13,235 nucleotides of DNA from Gemmatimonadota bacterium. Lineage in GTDB: Bacteria; Gemmatimonadota; Gemmatimonadetes; Longimicrobiales; Longimicrobiaceae. The DNA lies in the NCBI GenBank assembly GCA_019348475.1, contig JAHWJJ010000067.1, positions 1-13,235 of the forward strand, given 5' to 3'. Below the pieces are notes generated by a model, which was given only the letters and a program-made list of their open reading frames with translations, was not told the DNA's origin and did no database searches. This document shows, in pieces, positions 7,308-13,235 of this stretch. Every line of letters begins with the position of its first letter. The first letter of the stretch is position 1. The position numbers and the translations under genes are program-made.

Positions 7308-7645
7308 AGGACGAGAAGCCCAGCGTGCGAGTCGTCGACGACGACCTGTTCGAGATCCTCGGGATTCCTGATGCGCCCGAGGAGCGCGCCCGCGTGGACC
7401 TTGCAGCGGCGATCACGCTCGAGATCCGGCGGCGTGGACTTACACAGAGTCGCGCGGCAGCTCTGCTCGGGATCAGCCAGCCGGATGTCTCGGCAATCAT
7501 GAACGCGCGCATCGACGGCTTTAGCCAGGAGCGGCTGGAGCGGCTGCTGAACGCGCTGGACATGGAAGTTCGCATCCAGGTGGGTCCACGGCCCCAAGGA
7601 CAGGCGCGCGCCGGGATCACGGTGCAACTGGTCGAAGCCTTCTAG
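7304..7645 (+). CDS. XRE-family antitoxin (HigA-like)
   Basis: A 113-residue helix-turn-helix protein paired with the toxin directly upstream. The HTH is at about 46-66: LTQSRAAALLGISQPDVSAI, followed by the ARIDGFSQERLERLLNAL segment that is typical of this XRE antitoxin subgroup. It would bind and neutralise the toxin and repress the shared promoter. The ATG overlaps the toxin stop (ATGA) and has a good ribosome binding site 6 bases upstream. The gene ends 13 bp from the convergent glycosyltransferase stop, with no terminator hairpin visible between them. Confidence 0.9.
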   Translation: MKDEKPSVRVVDDDLFEILGIPDAPEERARVDLAAAITLEIRRRGLTQSRAAALLGISQPDVSAIMNARIDGFSQERLERLLNALDMEVRIQVGPRPQGQARAGITVQLVEAF

Positions 7646-7658
7646 CTTCGCCGGTCGC

Positions 7659-8960
7659 TCAGCGCGGCGGTACGAGGGATCGATACAGCGGCGCGACCTC
7701 CGCGGCCAGGCGCGCGCGGTCGAAGCGGCGGACGGCGGTTTCGCGGCCGGCGCGGCCCAGGCGGTCGCGCAGCACCGGGTCCAGCGCCAGCTGCCGGATC
7801 GCGTCCGTCAGCCCCTCCACGTCCCCCGGCGCCACGGCCAGCGCATCGTGGCCGTGGGTCACGATCTCCCCCGCCCCGCCGGCCGCGCTGGCGACGACGG
7901 CGCGCCCGCACGCCATCGCCTCCGCGATCACCAGCCCGAACGGCTCCGGCTGGGTGCTGGCGTGCACCACCACGTCCAGCGCCCGGATCGCGGCCGCCGC
8001 GTCCTCCGCGAACCCGGTGAAGCCCACCCGGTCCGCGATCCCCAGCTCCGCCGCCTGGCGCCGCAGGTCGTCCGCGCGCACCTCGCTCCCCGCCGTGCGG
8101 TAGATGCCGCCGCCGATCACGTACGCGCGCACCGGCAGCTCCGGCGGGAGCGCCGCGACGGCGCGCAGGAACACCCCGTGCCCCTTCCACCGTCCCATGG
8201 TGGCCAGCAGCCCCACGAGCAGGGTTCCCGGCGGCGCCGGCGGCATTCCCGCCGCGCCGTCCAGGTCCATCGCCGGCCCCAGCAGGCGAAAGCGGTCCAG
8301 GTCCACCGCGTTGTACACCGTACGCACCGGCACCTCCGCGCCAACCATGGAGGCCGCGTCCTCCGCGACCGAGCGCGAAACCGCGATTACGCCGTCCACG
8401 CGCGCGGCGGAGCGCCGCAGCAGCCCCGCCATCGCGCGCCGCGTGGAGACGAAGTCGTGCAGGTGCCACACGACCCGTGCATCCGCGGGCGCCGCGCGCG
8501 CGCCCAGCAGGTGCATCTTGAGCCCGTTGGTGTGCACCACGTCCGGACGCATCCCCGCCAGCAGCGCGCGCAGCCGCGAGAGGTAGCGCGCCGTGCCGGG
8601 CCCCGCGCGCACCATCCCTGCCAGCAGCGAAAGGGCTCCGCCCCCGCCCGCCGACGCCGCCGCGTCCCCCAGCCGCGCCAGCGCGGGGGGAAAGGCGAGC
8701 ACGTGCCCCTCCACCCCCAGCTCGCGCGCGCCCGCCAGCAGCGGCCCCTCGTCCGGCGCTACCAGGGAGAGCCGCCACTCCGGCTCCGCCGCGCGCAGGC
8801 TGGCCAGCAGGTCCAGCAGCGCGCGCTCCGCCCCGCCCATGGCGGCCGAGGCGCTCAGGTAGACGATGGAAAGCGGGGGGCGCGCGGGACCCGCCGTCGA
8901 CGGGGCGTCGTCGGCGGGGATGAACAGGACCGGAGCGGGATCGGGAGCGGGGTGGGTCAC
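7659..8960 (-). CDS. Glycosyltransferase family 4 (GT-B fold)
   Basis: A 433-residue GT4 enzyme coupled to the WecA-like gene, so it probably adds a sugar early in glycan assembly on undecaprenyl diphosphate. After a loose 30-residue leader rich in Pro and Ala, the fold begins at LSIVYLSASAAMGGAERALL (30-49), with the Gly42-Gly43 loop. HTNGLKMH is at 143-150 and WHLHDF at 165-170. The donor domain has LLATMGRWKGHG (251-262) with R257/K259, E339-E347 as the E-x7-E motif in PEPFGLVIAEAM, and GGAGEIV at 361-367. The GTG start at 8960 overlaps the upstream stop as GTGA. It contains low-complexity Ala/Gly stretches around residues 99-110, as is common in very GC-rich genomes. Confidence 0.91.
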   Translation of the reverse strand: MTHPAPDPAPVLFIPADDAPSTAGPARPPLSIVYLSASAAMGGAERALLDLLASLRAAEPEWRLSLVAPDEGPLLAGARELGVEGHVLAFPPALARLGDAAASAGGGGALSLLAGMVRAGPGTARYLSRLRALLAGMRPDVVHTNGLKMHLLGARAAPADARVVWHLHDFVSTRRAMAGLLRRSAARVDGVIAVSRSVAEDAASMVGAEVPVRTVYNAVDLDRFRLLGPAMDLDGAAGMPPAPPGTLLVGLLATMGRWKGHGVFLRAVAALPPELPVRAYVIGGGIYRTAGSEVRADDLRRQAAELGIADRVGFTGFAEDAAAAIRALDVVVHASTQPEPFGLVIAEAMACGRAVVASAAGGAGEIVTHGHDALAVAPGDVEGLTDAIRQLALDPVLRDRLGRAGRETAVRRFDRARLAAEVAPLYRSLVPPR

Positions 8961-10468
8961 GCCGCGGCGGAGGCGCCGGACGGGCTGGGAACCACGTGGG
9001 GGGGGCGATGCCCATCGGGACGCGGCCGCGGCGGCGCGGGGGGCGGACCGGCCATCCACTCGCGGACGGCCGTGGCCAGGATGCGCGCCGTGCGGTCGGC
9101 CGTGAGCATCCCCAGGTCGTCCGGCGCGTCGGCCCACAGGCGCAGCACGCAGGGATCGGCGGAGCCCGCGTCCACCGGCCAGTCCAGCTTCCACGCCCGC
9201 GCCGCCACGTCCGCCGGGAGTTCCGCGCGCCGCCCTTCCGGCGACGACTCGCGGCAGACGGTGGCGTACAGCAGCCCCAGCGCCCCGGCATTGTCGTGCA
9301 GGATGGCCTGCAGGTGCACCATGGATTCCGCGCGCGCCAGCACCTGCGCCACGTCGCGCGCGTGGATCTGGTCGCGGATGCTCTGCCGCACGCGGCGCAT
9401 TCCCGAGGTGACGACGGACCCCGCCTCCACGAACTCGTGGTACCCCAGCCGCTTGATGGCGAACAGCAGCAGCGCCACGCTCACCCCCGCGCCCGCCAGC
9501 GCCGAGACGGTCACCATGCGGGCCGGCCCGAACGCCAGCACCACCCCCAGCACGGCCATCCCGGCGGCCAGCACGTACAGCAGCACCACGGCGCGCACGT
9601 GCGTAAGGCCGACGGCCAGCAGGCGGTGGTGCAGGTGGCGCTCGTCCGCGCCGAACACGGGTTTGCCGCGCAGCCAGCGGCGCAGGATGGAGAGGAGCGT
9701 GTCCAGCAGGGGAAGGGCCAGGATCAGCAGCGGCACCGCGGCCAGGACGGCGGTGGCGCTCTTGGTGGAGCCGTGCACGGAGAGCACGGCCACCATGAAG
9801 CCCACGAACTGGCTTCCCGAGTCGCCCAGAAAGATGCGCGCGGGGCGAAAGTTGTACCGCAGAAAGCCCAGCAGCGCGCCGCCCAGCGCCGCGCAGACCA
9901 GGGCGACCTCGGTGTTCCCCAGCATCCACGCCACCACGAAGGTGCTCCCCAGCGCCACCAGCCCGATCCCCGTCGCCAGCCCGTCCAGGCCGTCGATCAG
10001 GTTGAACGCGTTCACCACCCCCACGATCCACAGCACGGTGAGCAGCAGCGACAGCACCCCCACCTGCACGGAGATCCCGCCGAACGACACCTGTTCGATG
10101 CGGAACCCCACGCCGTACGCCACCAGCGCGGCCAGGCACTGGGCCAGCAGCTTGGTCACCGGGCTCAGGTCGTACAGGTCGTCCAGCAGCCCCGCGGCAA
10201 AGATGAGCCACCCCGCCAGCAGCGTCCCGGCCAGGAAGGCGTTCTCGGACGCGCCGGCCGCCCGGTCGGGCATGAGCACCGCCGCCCCCAGCGCCGCCGT
10301 GGTCGCCAGGCACACCGCGATCCCGCCCAGCCGCGGCACCCGCGGCGCGGCCGGATCCGCGCCCGGGCGCACGTGGCCATAGACGCCGTGCGCGGTCACC
10401 ACCCGCACCACGGCGGGGGTTACCAGCAAGGCGGCGACGGCGGCGATGGCGAAGACGGAAAGGATCAC
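8957..10468 (-). CDS. WecA/MraY-family undecaprenyl-phosphate sugar-1-phosphate transferase with C-terminal extension
   Basis: A 503-residue polyprenyl-phosphate N-acetylhexosamine-1-phosphate transferase-like protein that would load the first sugar of a surface glycan onto undecaprenyl phosphate in the inner membrane. Hallmarks, in order, are RVPRLGG (43-49), the Mg-binding LLDDLYD (94-100), NAFNLIDGLDGLATG (153-167), FLGDSGSQFVGF (213-224) and ADERHLHHRLL (274-284), with about ten hydrophobic segments up to about 340. Typical members end near 350; this one has about 155 further soluble residues, helical and then Pro-rich. The GTG at 10468 is preferred over GTG 10534 because GGAAG lies 7 bases upstream and the protein then begins at its first membrane helix. 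It is first in a two-gene operon with the glycosyltransferase. Confidence 0.92.
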   Translation of the reverse strand: MILSVFAIAAVAALLVTPAVVRVVTAHGVYGHVRPGADPAAPRVPRLGGIAVCLATTAALGAAVLMPDRAAGASENAFLAGTLLAGWLIFAAGLLDDLYDLSPVTKLLAQCLAALVAYGVGFRIEQVSFGGISVQVGVLSLLLTVLWIVGVVNAFNLIDGLDGLATGIGLVALGSTFVVAWMLGNTEVALVCAALGGALLGFLRYNFRPARIFLGDSGSQFVGFMVAVLSVHGSTKSATAVLAAVPLLILALPLLDTLLSILRRWLRGKPVFGADERHLHHRLLAVGLTHVRAVVLLYVLAAGMAVLGVVLAFGPARMVTVSALAGAGVSVALLLFAIKRLGYHEFVEAGSVVTSGMRRVRQSIRDQIHARDVAQVLARAESMVHLQAILHDNAGALGLLYATVCRESSPEGRRAELPADVAARAWKLDWPVDAGSADPCVLRLWADAPDDLGMLTADRTARILATAVREWMAGPPPAPPRPRPDGHRPPHVVPSPSGASAAA

Positions 10469-10475
10469 GGAAGCG

Positions 10476-10480
10476 CTTCC
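10476..10480 (-). promoter_or_regulatory. Ribosome binding site that decides the WecA-like start
   Basis: GGAAG on the minus strand, 7 bases before the GTG at 10468. The upstream in-frame GTG at 10534 has no such site and would fall right at the predicted transcription start. Confidence 0.6.
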
Positions 10481-10531
10481 GGAGGGCGTGCGCGCGACAG
10501 CAGGCGCGACGACCTGCGCAAATCGCGTGCA

Positions 10532-10554
10532 CACAGCTGTTTAGATTAGCTGTG
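10532..10554. repeat. 7-bp inverted repeat over the promoter -10 region
   Basis: CACAGCT (10532-10538) and AGCTGTG (10548-10554) form a perfect inverted repeat with a 9-bp AT-rich centre. It spans the predicted -10 element and start of transcription of the WecA-like operon, a position where a repressor operator would act. A stem-loop at the very 5' end of the RNA is the alternative. Confidence 0.55.
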
Positions 10555-10571
10555 CGACAGGCGCTGGTCAA
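10543..10571 (-). promoter_or_regulatory. Sigma70-type promoter of the WecA-like/GT operon
   Basis: On the minus strand, TTGACC (10566-10571) is followed by a 17-bp spacer and TAATCT (10543-10548). The -35 matches consensus at five of six positions and the spacing is ideal. The start of transcription should be near 10536, giving a leader of about 68 nt before the GTG at 10468. Confidence 0.68.
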
Positions 10572-10636
10572 GCTTCATGTAGCAGCGCGTAGCACTTCGG
10601 GGCAGATGTTTACCACGCTCGACCTGCTCACGCCCG

Positions 10637-11566
10637 TCAGAACAGCTCCTGGAGCGAGCGGTCCTGCGTCAGCTGGCGCAGCGCGTGGGCCAGCAGGGGC
10701 GCCACCGACACCACCTGGACGATGCCGCGCCGGTCGTCGCAGGGCGGAACGGTGTCGGTGACGAACAGCCGCTCCACGCCCGCGTCGGCCAGGCGGTCCA
10801 CGGCGTTGCGCAGCAGCAGGCCGTGGGTGGCGCACACCAGGAACCCCGCCGCGCCCGCCTCGCGCAGCGCGGCCACGCTCTCCACCAGCGTTCCGCCGGT
10901 GGAGATCAGGTCGTCGATGATCAGGCAGGGGCGCCCCTCCACGTCGCCCACCAGGTGCGTCACCTCGGTGCGCGTGCCGCTGTCGCGCCGCTTGTGCAGC
11001 ACGGCGAGCGGGCGGTCCAGCCGGGTCGCGTACTGCGTCGCCAGCTTTACGCGCCCGGCGTCGGGGGATACGACCACGGCGTCCGCGGCGAGCCGGGGCG
11101 CCAGCGCCTCGCACAGCGGGGGCACGGCGGTCAGGGTGTCGAAGGGGCCGGGAAAGAAGCCCTCCACCTGGTCGGTGTGCAGGTCCAGCGTGACCACGTG
11201 GTCGATGCCGGCCGCGCGCATCAGCAGGGCCACCATGCTGGCGGTGATGGCCTCGCGGCGGCCGTGGCGCTTGTCGGAGCGCGCGTAGCCGTAGTACGGG
11301 ACGATGGCGTGGATGCGGCGGGCGGCGGCCCGCCGGCACGCGTCGGCGAACACCAGCAGCTCCATCACGTTGTCGTTCACCGGTGGGCAGGTGGGCTGCA
11401 GCAGGTACACGTCCTTTCCGCGGACGGACTCCAGCACCTTTACGCTGGATTCCCCGTCAGGAAAGCGCTCCACCTGCGCGGTCCCCGCCTGCACCCCCAG
11501 CGCCTGCACCACCGCCGCCGCCAGCGCCGGGTTGGCGCTTCCCGCGAACACGATGAACTCCGCCAT
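10637..11566 (-). CDS. prs: Ribose-phosphate pyrophosphokinase (PRPP synthetase)
   Basis: A 309-residue cytoplasmic class I PRPP synthetase that transfers diphosphate from ATP to ribose 5-phosphate, feeding purine, pyrimidine, His, Trp and NAD synthesis. It is of normal length for bacterial Prs. Visible motifs are RFPDGES (34-40), VNDNVMELL (63-71), the flexible loop PYYGYARSDKR (90-100), the metal-binding DLHTDQVEGFF (128-138), the PRPP-binding IIDDLISTGGT (216-226), and a C-terminal SLQELF resembling the family's usual end. The ATG at 11566 has a strong Shine-Dalgarno (AGGGGAGG). It is a housekeeping gene transcribed alone between the RiPP genes and the glycan operon. No convincing terminator hairpin is seen in the 65 bp after the stop. 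Confidence 0.97.
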   Translation of the reverse strand: MAEFIVFAGSANPALAAAVVQALGVQAGTAQVERFPDGESSVKVLESVRGKDVYLLQPTCPPVNDNVMELLVFADACRRAAARRIHAIVPYYGYARSDKRHGRREAITASMVALLMRAAGIDHVVTLDLHTDQVEGFFPGPFDTLTAVPPLCEALAPRLAADAVVVSPDAGRVKLATQYATRLDRPLAVLHKRRDSGTRTEVTHLVGDVEGRPCLIIDDLISTGGTLVESVAALREAGAAGFLVCATHGLLLRNAVDRLADAGVERLFVTDTVPPCDDRRGIVQVVSVAPLLAHALRQLTQDRSLQELF

Positions 11567-11569
11567 CCG

Positions 11570-11577
11570 CCTCCCCT
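11570..11577 (-). promoter_or_regulatory. Strong ribosome binding site of prs
   Basis: AGGGGAGG on the minus strand ends 3 bases before the ATG at 11566; the AGGGG part is at 6 bases. It fixes the start. Confidence 0.75.
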
Positions 11578-11614
11578 CGTCAGCCGTCCGCCGTGCCTTC
11601 CCGTTCCCGCATCG

Positions 11615-11643
11615 TTATTAGCATGCCGCAGGCCCCCGCACAA
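11615..11643 (-). promoter_or_regulatory. Candidate promoter of prs
   Basis: On the minus strand, TTGTGC (11638-11643) is followed by 17 bp and TAATAA (11615-11620), with TG one base upstream of the -10 (extended -10, TGCTAATAA). It would start transcription about 40 nt before the prs ATG. The match is modest: half of each hexamer. Confidence 0.45.
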
Positions 11644-12129
11644 TCACATCGGAAAAAGCTCTTTGTCGATTCGGTCGCAGGCGAAGCGTACGTATTTAGT
11701 TCCGAGGAAGGCGCCCCGTGCGATTCTTGACCCATCCTCATCTGTTCTCCGCGTCCTCCGCGCCCTCCGCGTGAGACCCGCAGTAGAACTCTCGGTGCCA
11801 CAGCAGACCGGGCGCGTGCGACGGCCGGAGGCGGACCGGAGGGGATCGGCAGGATGGCGGCGTCCCTTGAAGAGAGGATGCTGCCGGCGAGGAGACGGGA
11901 TCCGCATTTTTGGGAGGGGCAGGGATCAAGGTGACGCGGCGGGGGGTCTGCCGGGGCACATCATCCACCTGATTGCGATCCGTAAAAAGCCGCCCCGGCT
12001 GGACGGCGGACAAAAGAGTGGACAAGCCCCATCCAGTGGGCGCGGCCCGACAGTCCGTTGCTCCGCGCGGCAACCGCAGTCGGCGAAGAGCATCGTGTTT
12101 ATGCGGATCGGGAAGACCGGATGACGGCG
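11644..12129. other. Non-coding stretch between prs and the RiPP peptide genes
   Basis: I see no supported gene here. Open frames on both strands lack ribosome binding sites and read as arginine/proline-rich noise. No tRNA cloverleaf was noticed. The stretch contains one short tandem repeat (11747-11773) and some AT-rich patches near 11655-11700. Confidence 0.6.
11747..11773. repeat. Three tandem copies of a 9-bp unit
   Basis: CTCCGCGTC, CTCCGCGCC and CTCCGCGTG follow each other without gaps. Translated on the minus strand, this gives the 'HAEGAEDAE' type of peptide seen in spurious frames. It looks like part of a non-coding low-complexity segment. Confidence 0.7.
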
Positions 12130-12165
12130 GAAGAAACGCCAGCGCGGCGGGGGAGCCGCGCTGGC
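12130..12165 (-). terminator. Rho-independent terminator of the RiPP peptide genes
   Basis: A perfect 11-bp stem (GCCAGCGCGGC at 12138-12148 pairs with GCCGCGCTGGC at 12155-12165) with a 6-base loop. On the minus strand it is followed by GTTTCTTC, a short T-rich tail. It lies 27 bp past the stop of the second peptide gene, so the peptide operon ends here. Confidence 0.85.
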
Positions 12166-12192
12166 GCTGGTTCGAGCGGAGGATGCGTCCGT

Positions 12193-12360
12193 TCAGTATC
12201 CGGCGGTTCCGGGAACGTACACGCGCTCCAGTCCGCCGACCACGTGCTCCAGGTCGGCGTCCTCCAGTTCCGGCGCGTCCGCCGGCGCCATCACCTGAAC
12301 GGCGGCAGGCGCCGGGGCGGAGGCGGGGCGAAAGAGGCGGATGCGCTCCAGCAGGCGCAC
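12193..12360 (-). CDS. Small putative RiPP precursor with shortened leader and Gly-Gly site
   Basis: A 55-residue peptide beginning at GTG 12360, one base after the stop of the upstream precursor. GGAAG lies 8 bases before this GTG. It has no nitrile-hydratase-like body. It starts with a basic patch (RLLERIRLFR), has an Ala/Pro-rich stretch at 12-31, and then ELEDADLEHVVGG (31-43), matching the DDLENVAGG end of the neighbouring leader. After the Gly-Gly would be a core of 12 residues, LERVYVPGTAGY, with no Cys. A longer reading from ATG 12417 overlaps the upstream gene out of frame and is less likely. It could be a second precursor, an accessory peptide, or a degenerate copy. The gene is followed directly by a terminator. 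Confidence 0.68.
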   Translation of the reverse strand: MRLLERIRLFRPASAPAPAAVQVMAPADAPELEDADLEHVVGGLERVYVPGTAGY

Positions 12361-12361
12361 G

Positions 12362-12646
12362 CTACCAGCTTCCGCAGACGTCCGTGTCGGCACCGCCCGC
12401 CACGTTCTCCAGGTCATCCTCGTCCAGCTCCTCTCCCATGGGGGGCAGCACGATCAGCGCGTCCAGCTCGCGGGGGCGCTCGATGAAGCGGATGCGGTAG
12501 TTGTGCGGGAGGATCACGCCGAAGGCGTGGCGGATGGCGGCCGCGGGATCGGCCAGCAGGCGCGTGCGGAACTCGCCGTCCGTGGAGGCGCGCTCGATCA
12601 CTTCCCGGAGCAGGTCGTCGTTCTTTTTCCTGTCGGAGGCTGCCAT
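12362..12646 (-). CDS. NHLP-leader RiPP precursor peptide
   Basis: A 94-residue precursor with a nitrile-hydratase-alpha-like leader (NHLP family). The leader signature runs LLREVIERASTDGEFRTRLL (12-31), ADPAAAIRHAFGV (32-44), LPHNYRIRFIE (46-56) and LIVLPP (64-69). It then ends in an acidic helix, ELDEDDLENVAGG (73-85), which is the double-glycine signal for a C39-peptidase ABC exporter. The core would be ADTDVCGSW (86-94), with one Cys, one Thr and one Ser, so at most one thioether ring or one azoline-type change at Cys. The leader function is known for the family; the product class is not visible, because no modifying enzyme is in the window. AGGA lies 8 bases before the ATG. A 172-bp gap separates it from the upstream unknown gene. 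Confidence 0.88.
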   Translation of the reverse strand: MAASDRKKNDDLLREVIERASTDGEFRTRLLADPAAAIRHAFGVILPHNYRIRFIERPRELDALIVLPPMGEELDEDDLENVAGGADTDVCGSW

Positions 12647-12654
12647 TGGTCCAG

Positions 12655-12658
12655 TCCT
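12655..12658 (-). promoter_or_regulatory. Ribosome binding site of the NHLP precursor
   Basis: AGGA on the minus strand, 8 bases before the ATG at 12646. It supports this start over downstream ones. Confidence 0.55.
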
Positions 12659-12818
12659 GTGCGGAGGGAGAAACGAGGGGGCCCGCCCCGCGTTCGGGCA
12701 ACTCGGATGCCGCCCGCCACCGCCCCCGAAACCGGCGCCACTGCTGGATTTGCAGCGATGTGGCCGCGCCCCGGCCCACCGCCTCCGCGCCCGCGCTCTA
12801 GGACGTAGAGGCGCGTCT

Positions 12819-13235
12819 CTATCCCGCCGCCGCCCCGCCGCGGGCGCCGCCCCGGGAGCAGGGCTGGTGAAAGGCGAGCAGGTAGGCCTTGGCCTGCGGC
12901 TCGCGGCCGGGCTCGTAAACCAGCTTTATGCAGTTCACGCGGCGCACCAGCCAGCTGGGCCACAGCTCGTGCCGGAGGGTGTGCACCTCGTAGCCGGGCC
13001 ACGCCTGCAGCGCGTCCCGCCGCTCCGGGGCGCACAGGCCGCACTCCACCAGCCGGTCCAAGAACGCGCCTTCGGCGATCCCGCCGTGCACCTGCGGGCT
13101 GCGCTCCAGCGTGTACTCCAGCCCCAGCCGCGGCAGCAGCGCCCCCTCCAGCACGTCCACGTGCAGCATCCCCAGCTGCGGGGCCGCGCCCGCATCCACC
13201 GCCCGAGCATACGCCTCGCGTTCGGCGCTCGCGGT
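12819..13235 (-). CDS. Protein of unknown function, C-terminal part (gene cut by window edge)
   Basis: The C-terminal 138 residues of a minus-strand gene whose start lies beyond 13235; the frame is open to the edge. I do not recognise a named family. Visible are a strand-like LGMLHVDVLEGALLPRLGLEYTL split over about 20-42, then FLDRLVECGLC and PERRDALQAWPG (helical), HELWPSWLVRRVNCIKLVYEPG, and AKAYLLAFHQP, then a Gly/Ala/Arg-rich tail with no clear fold. GTG 13199 is an internal in-frame codon, not necessarily a start. It lies 172 bp upstream of the NHLP precursor on the same strand, so it may be a partner in the RiPP pathway, but this is inference from position. Confidence 0.75.
   Translation of the reverse strand, partial: TASAEREAYARAVDAGAAPQLGMLHVDVLEGALLPRLGLEYTLERSPQVHGGIAEGAFLDRLVECGLCAPERRDALQAWPGYEVHTLRHELWPSWLVRRVNCIKLVYEPGREPQAKAYLLAFHQPCSRGGARGGAAAG

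Noticed and set aside
10469..10534. An upstream GTG start (10534) for the WecA-like gene
   Set aside because: It coincides with the predicted transcription start, has no Shine-Dalgarno and adds residues not expected before the first membrane helix; GTG 10468 has GGAAG at 7 bases.
7848..10549. Very long plus-strand open frames (up to 844 residues) opposite the WecA-like and glycosyltransferase genes
   Set aside because: They are antisense shadows caused by high GC: rich in Arg, His, Pro and Gln with no domain pattern, while the minus strand encodes clear enzyme motifs.
11738..12073. A 111-residue minus-strand frame between prs and the RiPP genes
   Set aside because: There is no ribosome binding site, no family pattern, and its end is made from the 9-bp tandem repeat.
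12361..12417. ATG start at 12417 for the second RiPP peptide
   Set aside because: It would overlap the NHLP precursor in another frame over its Gly-Gly and core region; GTG 12360 has a ribosome binding site and sits one base past the precursor stop.
12797..12830. A terminator after the unknown partial gene (TAGAG/CTCTA around 12805-12821)
   Set aside because: The stem is only 5 bp, lies at the end of the coding region and has no T tract.

Overview
This is a very GC-rich bacterial window in which nearly all genes lie on the minus strand. GTG starts are common and genes are often joined by 4-bp stop/start overlaps. The strong GC bias creates many long antisense open frames that are not genes. 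The layout, with polysaccharide clusters, GC-rich intergenic repeats and an NHLP-type RiPP precursor, would suit Gemmatimonadota (Longimicrobium-like) or another large-genome soil bacterium. No rRNA or taxonomic marker is present, so that placement is a weak inference.

All gene orders below follow transcription. Right edge (13235 to 12130, minus): a gene of unknown function cut by the window edge, then a 94-residue precursor with an NHLP (nitrile-hydratase-like) leader, a Gly-Gly cleavage site and a 9-residue core. One base later comes a 55-residue second peptide with the same Gly-Gly motif but almost no leader body, and then a clear rho-independent terminator. This is the edge of a RiPP (ribosomal peptide natural product) locus whose modification and export genes must lie outside the window. 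From 12129 to 11567 I see no gene, only a short tandem repeat and a probable promoter for prs.

Centre (11566 to 7659, minus): prs (PRPP synthetase). Then, behind its own sigma70-type promoter, a WecA/MraY-family sugar-1-phosphate transferase with a long C-terminal extension, overlapping a GT4 glycosyltransferase. This pair would start and extend an undecaprenyl-linked glycan. A plus-strand toxin-antitoxin pair (6927-7645, HigB/HigA-like) sits between two minus-strand glycosyltransferases and has visibly lower GC than its neighbours.

Left part (6824 to 108, minus): another GT4 glycosyltransferase whose last residues are encoded by an intergenic repeat, then a spacer of about 500 bp holding two copies of that repeat. 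A tightly overlapping five-gene operon follows: SAM methyltransferase, FkbM methyltransferase (broken by several frameshifts), O-antigen polymerase/ligase-type membrane protein, GT4 glycosyltransferase, and a zinc-ribbon SAM methyltransferase. Together these look like genes for a methylated surface polysaccharide or O-antigen; no flippase or exporter is present in the window. The left edge is an 8-bp tandem repeat.
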